12,097 bases of DNA from an uncultured Mollicutes bacterium (GTDB lineage Bacteria; Bacillota_I; Bacilli_A; UBA3375): NCBI GenBank assembly GCA_900551955.1, contig UWSE01000020.1, forward strand, positions 1 to 12,097, read 5' to 3'. A program made the translations under genes and the position numbers. This document shows positions 4,823 to 11,807 of this stretch, in pieces. The first letter of the stretch is position 1, and every line of letters starts with the position of its first letter. A model generated the notes under the pieces. The model was not told the DNA's origin. It saw only the letters and a list, made by a program, of their open reading frames with translations, and did no database searches.

Positions 4823-6559
4823 ATGACACTGCAAGATAAACTGGCCAATTTACCGCACCATCCTGGATGTTATCTTTACAAAGATAAGACTGGTAAAATA
4901 ATTTATGTTGGGAAAGCCAAAGATTTATATAAACGGGTACATAGTTATTTTCGCCCAGTTACTAACTTAAAAACGATGAAGTTAGTTAGTGAAATTAATG
5001 ATCTAGAATATTATCTAGTTAATAATGAATTAGAATCATTAATTTTAGAAAATAAATTAATTAAAAAGCATAATCCAAAATATAATATCTTATTAAAAGA
5101 TGATAAGACTTATCCATATATAGTTCTGACTAAAGAAGAACATCCGCGTTTAATAAAATCACGAAAAAAAGATATTAAAGGTACTTATTTTGGGCCTTTT
5201 TCTTCAGCTACATTTGTTAATGAAATTATTGATTTTATCAATAATCAAACCCAACTTAGAAAATGTAAAACAATTCCTAAAAAGAAATGTATTTATGCAG
5301 ATTTAGGGTTATGTTATGCTCCATGTATTAATAATAATATCGATAGTAAAAAGTATGTTGAAGAAGTAAAAGATTTATTAAAGAATGATTTTAGTAAATT
5401 AAAAATGAAATTAATTGAAGCACGTAACACTGCTAGTGATAAGTTAGCGTTTGAACAAGCGCAAACTTATCAAACATTACTAACCCAGTTAGATGAGTTT
5501 AGAGTTGGCCAAATTGTGGAATTAAATAACCATAAAGATTTTTATGCGCTTGATTATTATCAAACTGATGATTGGATTAGTTTAGTAATCTTAGAAATTG
5601 TTGATGGTAATATTGTTAATATTAATCAAACGTTATTAGATTATTTTGATGATCCATATCAAAGTATTATTAGTTATATTTTCCAACAATATGATATTAA
5701 GCAATTACATAGTTTATATTGTCCTGATCAAGAACTATATACCCAATTAGATGAATTATGTGTGCTAACACCTATTAGTTTAACGAAAACTGTAAAAAGT
5801 CAGCTTGAAGAATTCATGCACATCAATGCCCATGAATTCTTCAAGAACAATGTTGATAAAATAACCAAACAATTTTTTAATCAAAAACAAACTGGTTTTG
5901 ATAGTTTGAATAAATTAAGTGATCAATATTTAGAATATATTGAAATGTATGATATTTCACATACACAAGGAACAAATGGTGTAGGAGCTAGAATCGTTTA
6001 TCACAATGGAAAAAAAGCACCTAAATTGTATCGTAAGTATCGCTTAAAACAAGATCATCATGGAAATGATTTACAAGCGATGAAAGAAGTATTAACAAGA
6101 AGATTGTCGAAATTAGATGATTATATCCCAGATCTAATTGTTATGGATGGTGGGATTGAACAAATTAAGATCGCTAAGCAGGTATTAGCTAAGCTTAATT
6201 TAGCTATTAAAGTAATTGGTTTAGTAAAAGATGATCACCACCAAACAACTGCAATTATCAATCACCAATTAAAACGAAAAGCATTAAAGGCCAACACTCC
6301 TTTATATCGCTTCTTGTATAATATGCAAGAAGAAGTACATCGCTTTGCAATTGATTATCATCATCAACGTCAAAGTAGTACAATGCTAACTAGTATCTTA
6401 GATCAAGTGCCAGGTATTGGCCCACAACGAAAAAGAGCATTATTACAAAAGTTTGGTAGTATTGAAAAGATTAATCAAGCAAGTATAGATGAGTTAAGAA
6501 CCATTTTACCGACACCAGTCATCGATAATTTATTAGCAATTTTACAAAATAATTCTTAA
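4823..6559 (+). CDS. uvrC: UvrABC excinuclease subunit C
   Basis: UvrC makes both incisions beside a DNA lesion in nucleotide excision repair, after UvrA-UvrB loading. All domains are present in 578 residues. The GIY-YIG nuclease has 'GCYLY' (15-19), 'YVG' (28-30), Arg38 and Glu76 (3' cut). A cysteine cluster C148, C156, C164, C168 matches the iron-sulfur site reported for UvrC. The UVR domain (about 195-230) contacts UvrB. The RNase H-like domain has 'YDISHTQGTN' with Asp377, 'VMDGG' with Asp442, and 'DDHHQT' with His473 (5' cut). A C-terminal helix-hairpin-helix follows ('LDQVPGIGPQRKRALL'). The N-terminus aligns with the family at ATG 4823, but no Shine-Dalgarno precedes it and a terminator ends 6 nt before, so expression is probably low or depends on readthrough. 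A 15-bp inverted repeat lies inside at 5804-5845. Confidence 0.97.
   Translation: MTLQDKLANLPHHPGCYLYKDKTGKIIYVGKAKDLYKRVHSYFRPVTNLKTMKLVSEINDLEYYLVNNELESLILENKLIKKHNPKYNILLKDDKTYPYIVLTKEEHPRLIKSRKKDIKGTYFGPFSSATFVNEIIDFINNQTQLRKCKTIPKKKCIYADLGLCYAPCINNNIDSKKYVEEVKDLLKNDFSKLKMKLIEARNTASDKLAFEQAQTYQTLLTQLDEFRVGQIVELNNHKDFYALDYYQTDDWISLVILEIVDGNIVNINQTLLDYFDDPYQSIISYIFQQYDIKQLHSLYCPDQELYTQLDELCVLTPISLTKTVKSQLEEFMHINAHEFFKNNVDKITKQFFNQKQTGFDSLNKLSDQYLEYIEMYDISHTQGTNGVGARIVYHNGKKAPKLYRKYRLKQDHHGNDLQAMKEVLTRRLSKLDDYIPDLIVMDGGIEQIKIAKQVLAKLNLAIKVIGLVKDDHHQTTAIINHQLKRKALKANTPLYRFLYNMQEEVHRFAIDYHHQRQSSTMLTSILDQVPGIGPQRKRALLQKFGSIEKINQASIDELRTILPTPVIDNLLAILQNNS
5804..5845. repeat. perfect 15-bp inverted repeat inside uvrC
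   Basis: CTTGAAGAATTCATG (5804-5818) and CATGAATTCTTCAAG (5831-5845) are exact reverse complements around a 12-nt centre. It encodes residues near 328-341 ('LEEFMHINAHEFFK'), in the linker before the RNase H-like domain. Both arms hold GAATTC. In mRNA this would be a strong hairpin. Nothing in the protein requires such symmetry. Confidence 0.9.
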
Positions 6560-6645
6560 AAAAATTTAAATAAATTATCAAAAATTTGTTCATTTTTAAA
6601 AAACATTAAAAAACCTAAAATACCTACAATATAGGCCTAAATAAT

Positions 6646-6684
6646 AAAAAGCAACTAAATTTTGAGAAAATAGTTGCTTTTTTT
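6646..6684. terminator. intrinsic terminator after uvrC
   Basis: AAAAAGCAACTA (6646-6657) pairs with TAGTTGCTTTTT (6671-6682) over 12 bp, with a 13-nt loop and a T-run to 6684. The A-run on the left gives it a possible T-run on the other strand too. The stretch 6560-6645 before it is very AT-rich; apart from a small CCTA/TAGG palindrome near 6623-6635 I see nothing in it. Confidence 0.9.
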
Positions 6685-6697
6685 AGCGATTTTAATA

Positions 6698-6730
6698 CCA
6701 CTAATTTTAAGAGTGTTATAATAAAAGTGG
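6698..6730. repeat. interrupted palindrome over the arc promoter, possible operator
   Basis: CCACT (6698-6702) with TTTTA (6705-6709) mirrors TAAAAGTGG (6722-6730), with two unpaired bases in the left half. The palindrome spans the -10 box and the predicted start of transcription, a usual place for a repressor site. I do not recognise it as an arginine-repressor box or a catabolite site, so the factor is unknown. Confidence 0.4.
6714..6722 (+). promoter_or_regulatory. extended -10 promoter of the arc operon
   Basis: TGTTATAAT (TG at 6714-6715, TATAAT at 6717-6722) is a perfect extended -10 element without a convincing -35. Transcription should start near G6729, giving a leader of about 49 nt before arcA. 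The 11-mer AGTGTTATAAT is identical to the one at the tRNA-Lys promoter. Confidence 0.7.
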
Positions 6731-6777
6731 AAGGAAGATTACGTTAAATAATCAAGTTGTTTGTTAAAAGGAGTGAA

Positions 6778-8004
6778 ATGAAAATAAAAGTAAATAGTGA
6801 AATTGGTAAATTAAAAAAAGTTTTATTACACCGTCCTGGAAATGAATTATTAAACTTAACTCCAGAATGTTTAGAGCGTTTATTATTCGATGATATTCCA
6901 TATCTTGAAATAGCGCAAAAAGAACACGATGAATTCTCAGGAATTTTACGTGCTAATGGTGTAGAAGTATATTATATCGAAAATATGGTTGCTGAGGCCA
7001 TTGAAAACCCAGAAGCGAAAGAAGAATTCTTAACAACATTTGTTAATGAAGCTATAGATACAAACGAATCAATCGTAAATAAAGAAGAAGCTAAACGAGT
7101 TTTAAGAAAATACTTAGACAGTATTGAAGACAATAAACAATTAGTAGATTTAACTATCGCAGGATTAAGAGTTAGTGACTTACCTGAAAAAGTAGAAGTA
7201 ACTGATGATTATTATTTTGTAGCTGATCCACTTCCAAATTTATATTTCCAACGTGACCCATTTGCAAGTATTGCTGATGGAGCTAGTATTAACCACATGA
7301 TGAGTGTTACTCGTAATCGTGAAACATTATATGCTTACACAATGTTTAAATATCACCCAGAATTTAAAGACAGTGGAGTTAAATTCTGGTATGATCGTAA
7401 AGATACAACATCAATTGAAGGTGGGGATCAATTAGTTATTAATAAACATACTTTAATGATTGGTATTTCGCAACGAACTCAAGAAGAAAGTATTGAAAAA
7501 TTAGCTAAACGTGTGTTTGCAGATCCAGATAATGAAATTGATACTATCTATGGATTTGACATTGGTGCATCTAGAGCATACATGCACTTAGATACAGTAT
7601 TTACACAAGTAGATAAAGATAAATTCTCAGTACACCCAGATGCAATTAATGAAGGTATGCGTATTAAAGTATATAAAAAAGATGGGGATGCAATCCAAAT
7701 TGAAGAAAAACATGATGTTAAGTTAGAAGAATTATTAGCAGAAGCAACAGGAAATGATAAAGTAACATTAATCCCTTGTGGAGCTGGTGATCCAATTGCT
7801 AGTATGCGTGAGCAATGGAATGATGGAGCTAATACTTTAGCTATTGCACCAGGAGAAGTAGTAGTATATTCTCGTAACCCGATTACTAACGAAGAATTAC
7901 GTAAACAAGGAATTAAAGTACATGTAATGTCAAGTAGTGAATTATCTCGTGGTCGAGGAGGACCTCGTTGTATGAGTATGCCTTTAGAACGTGAAGAACT
8001 TTAA
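6778..8004 (+). CDS. arcA: arginine deiminase
   Basis: This cytosolic enzyme hydrolyses arginine to citrulline and ammonia, the first step of the arginine deiminase pathway. The 408 residues match the family, and the whole active site is visible: Asp160 in 'FQRDPFA', Glu214 in 'IEGGDQ', His270 and Asp272 in 'MHLDTVF', and the nucleophile Cys398 in 'GRGGPRCMSMPL'. The N-terminus 'INSEIGKLKKVLLHRPG'-like 'KVNSEIGKLKKVLLHRPG' is typical. I start at ATG 6778, which has AAAAGGAG at 6766-6773; an in-frame TTG at 6757 lacks a ribosome binding site and would add 7 unrelated residues. It is the first gene of the operon and lies behind the promoter at 6714. Codon use is biased as in rpsD, consistent with high expression. 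Growth on arginine gives ammonia, so it may also protect against acid. Confidence 0.98.
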   Translation: MKIKVNSEIGKLKKVLLHRPGNELLNLTPECLERLLFDDIPYLEIAQKEHDEFSGILRANGVEVYYIENMVAEAIENPEAKEEFLTTFVNEAIDTNESIVNKEEAKRVLRKYLDSIEDNKQLVDLTIAGLRVSDLPEKVEVTDDYYFVADPLPNLYFQRDPFASIADGASINHMMSVTRNRETLYAYTMFKYHPEFKDSGVKFWYDRKDTTSIEGGDQLVINKHTLMIGISQRTQEESIEKLAKRVFADPDNEIDTIYGFDIGASRAYMHLDTVFTQVDKDKFSVHPDAINEGMRIKVYKKDGDAIQIEEKHDVKLEELLAEATGNDKVTLIPCGAGDPIASMREQWNDGANTLAIAPGEVVVYSRNPITNEELRKQGIKVHVMSSSELSRGRGGPRCMSMPLEREEL

Positions 8005-8047
8005 GACATTAAATAAAATAATATAATTATATTTTGAGGAGAAAATT

Positions 8048-9058
8048 ATGGCAGTTAATTTAAAAGGAAGAGACTTTTTAAAAATTAAAGATTTTAGTAC
8101 AGAAGAAATACAATACTTATTAGATTTAAGTAGAAAATTAAAAGAAGATAAATTAAGTGGATGTGAAGCTCAAAATTTAAAAGGTAAAAACATTGTATTA
8201 TTATTCCAAAAAGACTCAACAAGAACTCGTTGTGCCTTTGAATGTGGAGCACATGATCAAGGTGCACACGTAACTTATATTGGACCTAGTGGATCTCATA
8301 TGGGAACTAAAGAAAGTATTGCCGATACAGCTCGTGTACTTTCTCGTATGTTTGATGGAATCGAATTCCGTGGATTCTCACAAGATGATGTAGAAGAATT
8401 AGCACAAAATTCATACGTACCTGTATATAACGGGTTAACTGATGAATGGCACCCAACTCAAATGTTAGCTGATTACTTAACAATTCAAGAAGAATTTGGT
8501 CGTAACTTAAAAGGACGTGTATTTACATACATGGGAGATGGACACAACAACATGGCTCACTCTTATATTGTAATGGGAGCTAAAATGGGGATTGAAATGC
8601 GTTTAGGATGTCCAAAAGAACAATGGCCAGAACAAGATGTAATTGATTATGCTAACGAGGTAAACAAAGAAACTGGTGGTAAATTAATTATTACAGAAGA
8701 TCCAATCGAAGCTGCTAAAGATGCAGACATCATTACAACTGATGTTTGGGTAAGTATGGGAGAAAGTAAAGACTTATTCAAAGAACGTATTGAATTATTA
8801 AAACCATACCAAGTTAATGATGAATTAGTTAAACACTGTAAAGAAGACTACATTTTCTTGCACTGTTTACCAGCATTCCACAACGATGAAACAGCTACAG
8901 CTAAAGATGTAATTGAACACGTTGGATTTGGTAAAGATGGTATGGAAGTAACAGATTCTGTATTTGAATCTAAACACTCTCGTGCATTCCAAGAAGCAGA
9001 AAATCGTCTACACACTATTAAAGCCGTAATGGTTGCTACTATCGGTAGCCAAAACTAA
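8048..9058 (+). CDS. arcB: ornithine carbamoyltransferase, catabolic
   Basis: In this operon the enzyme runs backwards: citrulline plus phosphate gives ornithine and carbamoyl phosphate. The 336 residues match the long catabolic type. The carbamoyl phosphate site 'STRTR' is at 57-61, with 'SHMGTKES' (83-90) and 'HPTQ' (135-138). The ornithine-binding elements are 'DVWVSMGE' (232-239), with the SMG loop that separates ornithine from acetylornithine transferases, and 'HCLPAFH' (272-278). TGAGGAG at 8035-8041 sets the start, 43 nt after arcA. The stop codon is followed by a single base and then arcC. An anabolic argF is possible by sequence alone; the neighbours decide the role. Confidence 0.97.
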   Translation: MAVNLKGRDFLKIKDFSTEEIQYLLDLSRKLKEDKLSGCEAQNLKGKNIVLLFQKDSTRTRCAFECGAHDQGAHVTYIGPSGSHMGTKESIADTARVLSRMFDGIEFRGFSQDDVEELAQNSYVPVYNGLTDEWHPTQMLADYLTIQEEFGRNLKGRVFTYMGDGHNNMAHSYIVMGAKMGIEMRLGCPKEQWPEQDVIDYANEVNKETGGKLIITEDPIEAAKDADIITTDVWVSMGESKDLFKERIELLKPYQVNDELVKHCKEDYIFLHCLPAFHNDETATAKDVIEHVGFGKDGMEVTDSVFESKHSRAFQEAENRLHTIKAVMVATIGSQN

Positions 9059-9059
9059 G

Positions 9060-9998
9060 ATGGCTGAAACTATAGTTATTGCATTAGGAGGTAACGCCTT
9101 ACAAATGGATGGTGAGGCGCCTACTTATGCAAATCAAGTTAAAAATGTTACTACCGTAGTCGATGGGATTATTGAGCTTATTAAACAAGGGAAAAACATT
9201 ATTATTTCACATGGTAATGGTCCACAAGTAGGACGTATCTTGTTACAACAAGAAGCAAGTGATTCAGAACAATTACCAGCAAATGACCTAGACATTTGTG
9301 TTGCGATGAGTCAAGCTAGTATTGGAATTACAATTCAACAAGTATTAGAAGAACGATTAAAAAAAGAAGGAATTAATCGTGGAGTAGCAACTATTCTTAC
9401 AGAAGTATTAGTTGATGCTAATGACCCGGCCTTTAGTAATCCAACTAAACCGATTGGGCAATTCTATAATGAAGAAGAAGCTAAACGTTTAGAAGAAGAA
9501 AAAGGTTTTGTGATGAAAAAAGATGTGGAAGGACGTTACCGTCGTGTTGTAGGTAGTCCTAAGCCACAAAAAATTTTACAACTTGATGCCATTAAAACAT
9601 TAGTTGACAATAACTTTATTGTGGTATGTTGTGGTGGTGGAGGTGTTCCTGTAATTGAAAAAGATGGTAACTTAACAGGAATTGCCGGAGTAATTGACAA
9701 AGATAATGCTTCGAGTTTATTAGCACAAGATTTAGATGCTGATAAATTAGTAATTTTAACAGCAGTGCCTGAAGTATGTTTAAACTACAATACTCCAGAT
9801 CAAGTTAACTTACATGAAACAACAATCAAAGAACTTGAAAATAATATGGATCAATTCGAAAAAGGAAGTATGTTACCTAAAGTAGAAGCTTGTTTAAGCT
9901 TTACAGGTAAAACTGGAAAAGAAAGTATTATTACTAACTTAGAAAGTGTAACTAATGCACTTACTACAAGAGAAAATGGTACAATTATTAAAAAATAG
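9060..9998 (+). CDS. arcC: carbamate kinase
   Basis: This cytosolic kinase transfers phosphate from carbamoyl phosphate to ADP, giving the ATP of the arginine deiminase pathway. The 312 residues fit the family. Motifs in order are 'IALGGNAL' (7-14), 'SHGNGPQVG' (50-58), 'VDANDPAFSNPTKPIGQFY' (118-136, with Lys130), 'RRVVGSPKPQ' (161-170), 'CCGGGGVPV' (190-198), 'VIDKDNASSLLA' (211-222, with Lys214) and 'FEKGSMLPKVEA' (266-277, with Lys274); these lysines correspond to the conserved substrate-site lysines. I start at ATG 9060, one base after the arcB stop; an in-frame TTG at 9033 would add residues without homology. No good Shine-Dalgarno precedes the ATG, so translation is probably coupled to arcB, which would keep the two enzymes in proportion. 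Confidence 0.97.
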   Translation: MAETIVIALGGNALQMDGEAPTYANQVKNVTTVVDGIIELIKQGKNIIISHGNGPQVGRILLQQEASDSEQLPANDLDICVAMSQASIGITIQQVLEERLKKEGINRGVATILTEVLVDANDPAFSNPTKPIGQFYNEEEAKRLEEEKGFVMKKDVEGRYRRVVGSPKPQKILQLDAIKTLVDNNFIVVCCGGGGVPVIEKDGNLTGIAGVIDKDNASSLLAQDLDADKLVILTAVPEVCLNYNTPDQVNLHETTIKELENNMDQFEKGSMLPKVEACLSFTGKTGKESIITNLESVTNALTTRENGTIIKK

Positions 9999-10013
9999 TA
10001 AGGAGAAGAAATA

Positions 10014-11708
10014 ATGAAGAACTTATTTAAAAATTATAAGTTGTCTGCATTTGGGATTTTATTCATTATTTTAGTTGTTGTTGCAATCGCGACATGGTTT
10101 GTACCAGCAGGTGAATATGTATACAAATGTTCAAATGGTCAATCTGCCTTCGTTTATAGTAACGGAGGACAAGATGAGGCAATTTGTCCAATTAGTCAAG
10201 AAGAATCTGACCAATTAGTATTAGCTAAAGCTAATGCTGGTGAAAATGGAATTAGCGTTGAAGATGTTACAACAATTACGCAAGTATATGATGCAAGTCC
10301 TATTAATGGTGAGCGTCCTGGTGCAACACTTGAATATCAACGTGTTGAAGAGCCTAAACGTCAAGGGGTGTGGAGTGTAGTTCAAGCACCAGTAGATGGA
10401 TTTATTAAAGCAATTGAAATTATTGTCTTCGTATTTGCCATTGGTGGATTTATTAATATTGTTATCCAATCAGGAGCAATGGATGCGGGAATTTATGCTT
10501 TATTACGTAAATTTAAAGGTCGTGAATTATGGTTAATTCCAATCTTAATGACATTATTCTCGCTAGGTGGTACATCTTATGGGATGGCCGAAGAAACAAT
10601 TGTCTTTTATATCGTATTAATTCCGATTCTTTTTAGAGCAGGATTTGATAATGCGGTAGGAATGATGGTTATTGCCCTTGGAGCGGGAGTTGGGGTACTT
10701 GCTAGTACCGTTAACCCATTTGCGATTGGGGTAGCTGCTTCTAGTGCAGGAATTAGTCCTGGAACTGGAATCGTTGGTCGTAGTATTTTATATGTAGTGG
10801 TCTTATTGATCGCAATTGCATATGTTATGCATTATGCGAAAAAAGTATATAATGATCCAACTAAATCAATTAACTATGACAAATATGAACAATTAAAACA
10901 AGAATTTAGTGCTAAAGAAGGGGAAAATAAAGAAGTAAAAATGACAGGAGCACATAAAGTAATTTTAGCTTTATTTGCCTTAACTTTCATTTTAATGATT
11001 CTATCAGTAATCCCTTGGGAAGATGCATTTGGTGTTACAATCTTTGATCAGTTTACAAATATGTTAAACGGATTAGGGATTCCATTTATGGGAGGAGATA
11101 CAGGTTTAGTTGCCTTTGGACACTGGTACTTTGTGGAAATGACAGGTTTATTCTTAGCTGGAAGTTTCGTTATCGGATGTGTCGCTAAAGGTAGTGGATT
11201 ATTAAAAGGACCTATCTTACCTATCTTTATTGATGGTGCTAAAGATATGATGAGTGTAGGATTAATTATTGGTCTTGCTCGTGGTATCCAAATTATTCTA
11301 GAAAATAGTGGAATGGCACCAACAATCTTATATTATGGTTCTCAAGCATTAAGCCACGTATCAGCATCTATCTTCTCAATCTTAGCATATATCTTCTATA
11401 TTCCATTATCATTCTTAGTACCATCAACATCAGGATTAGCAACAGCTTCAATGCCAATCGTTGGAGACTTAGCAGCAACTGTGTTTGGTAGTGAGATGGG
11501 TAAAGTGCAAGCTATTACTGGATTTAGTGCTGCTAGTGGGCTTGTAAACTTAATTACACCAACTAGTGGGGTTATTATGGCAGCATTATCACTTTCAAAA
11601 ATGGAATATGGACGTTGGATTAAATTAGTAACTCCGTTATTAATCATTCTATTCATCGTAAGTGCTGGATTCTTATGGTTAACAACAACTTTCGGATTCT
11701 TTAGCTAG
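10014..11708 (+). CDS. arcD: YfcC-family transporter, probable arginine/ornithine antiporter
   Basis: This integral membrane protein of the ion-transporter superfamily probably exchanges external arginine for internal ornithine. About 11-12 hydrophobic segments can be seen, the first at 11-30 and the last at about 540-560. Family motifs are 'GGTSYGMAEE' (185-194), 'STVNPFAIGVA' (231-241), 'LARGI' (421-425), 'VPSTSGLATASMPI' (469-482) and 'NLITPTSGVIMAAL' (512-525), the two halves of a repeated fold. Members next to arc genes in streptococci are called ArcD, unrelated to the APC-type ArcD of Pseudomonas. Its place, 15 nt after arcC with TAAGGAG at 9999-10005, supports that role. At 564 residues it is longer than most relatives (about 470-510); a loop of about 100 residues between segments 1 and 2, probably outside, holds Cys39 and Cys58. 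Other family members may carry other substrates, so specificity is inferred. Confidence 0.88.
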   Translation: MKNLFKNYKLSAFGILFIILVVVAIATWFVPAGEYVYKCSNGQSAFVYSNGGQDEAICPISQEESDQLVLAKANAGENGISVEDVTTITQVYDASPINGERPGATLEYQRVEEPKRQGVWSVVQAPVDGFIKAIEIIVFVFAIGGFINIVIQSGAMDAGIYALLRKFKGRELWLIPILMTLFSLGGTSYGMAEETIVFYIVLIPILFRAGFDNAVGMMVIALGAGVGVLASTVNPFAIGVAASSAGISPGTGIVGRSILYVVVLLIAIAYVMHYAKKVYNDPTKSINYDKYEQLKQEFSAKEGENKEVKMTGAHKVILALFALTFILMILSVIPWEDAFGVTIFDQFTNMLNGLGIPFMGGDTGLVAFGHWYFVEMTGLFLAGSFVIGCVAKGSGLLKGPILPIFIDGAKDMMSVGLIIGLARGIQIILENSGMAPTILYYGSQALSHVSASIFSILAYIFYIPLSFLVPSTSGLATASMPIVGDLAATVFGSEMGKVQAITGFSAASGLVNLITPTSGVIMAALSLSKMEYGRWIKLVTPLLIILFIVSAGFLWLTTTFGFFS

Positions 11709-11715
11709 AATCACC

Positions 11716-11739
11716 AAAAGAGGCGTAAGCCTCTTTTTT
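11716..11739 (+). terminator. intrinsic terminator of the arc operon
   Basis: AAAAGAGGC (11716-11724) pairs with GCCTCTTTT (11729-11737) around a GUAA tetraloop of the stable GNRA type, followed by Ts to 11739. It starts 8 nt after the transporter stop codon. Confidence 0.95.
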
Positions 11740-11771
11740 ATGTGTAAATTTTGGTTACCCATTTAGTAAAT

Positions 11772-11799
11772 AAAAAGAGGATGAAAAATCCTCTTTTTT
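11772..11799. terminator. bidirectional intrinsic terminator between arc operon and sodA
   Basis: AAAAAGAGGA (11772-11781) pairs with TCCTCTTTTT (11789-11798) around a 7-nt loop. With A-run and T-run on opposite sides it can stop transcription from both strands. On the minus strand it lies 9 nt after the sodA stop codon and is its likely terminator; on the plus strand it backs up the terminator at 11716. The two stems share the core AAAAGAGG. Confidence 0.9.
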
Positions 11800-11807
11800 A
11801 AGTTATA

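Noticed and set aside
4998..5075. Several short A/T palindromes in the early part of uvrC
   Set aside because: They are 5-6 bp long and expected by chance at this base composition.
6560..6645. Small gene or RNA in the AT-rich stretch after uvrC
   Set aside because: No open frame with a ribosome binding site and no promoter-like element; only low-complexity A/T runs and a short palindrome.
6757..6777. TTG start extending arcA by 7 residues
   Set aside because: The ATG at 6778 has AAAAGGAG just upstream, and the added residues actually encode that ribosome binding site.
9033..9059. TTG start extending arcC by 9 residues
   Set aside because: The family starts at the ATG at 9060; the extension overlaps arcB and matches nothing.
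10221..10469. Minus-strand open frame inside the transporter gene
   Set aside because: The plus-strand frame is clearly coding with family motifs; the reverse reading is Asn/Cys-rich without any known pattern.
11396..11656. Minus-strand open frame inside the transporter gene
   Set aside because: It mirrors the conserved transporter motifs on the plus strand and lacks start signals.
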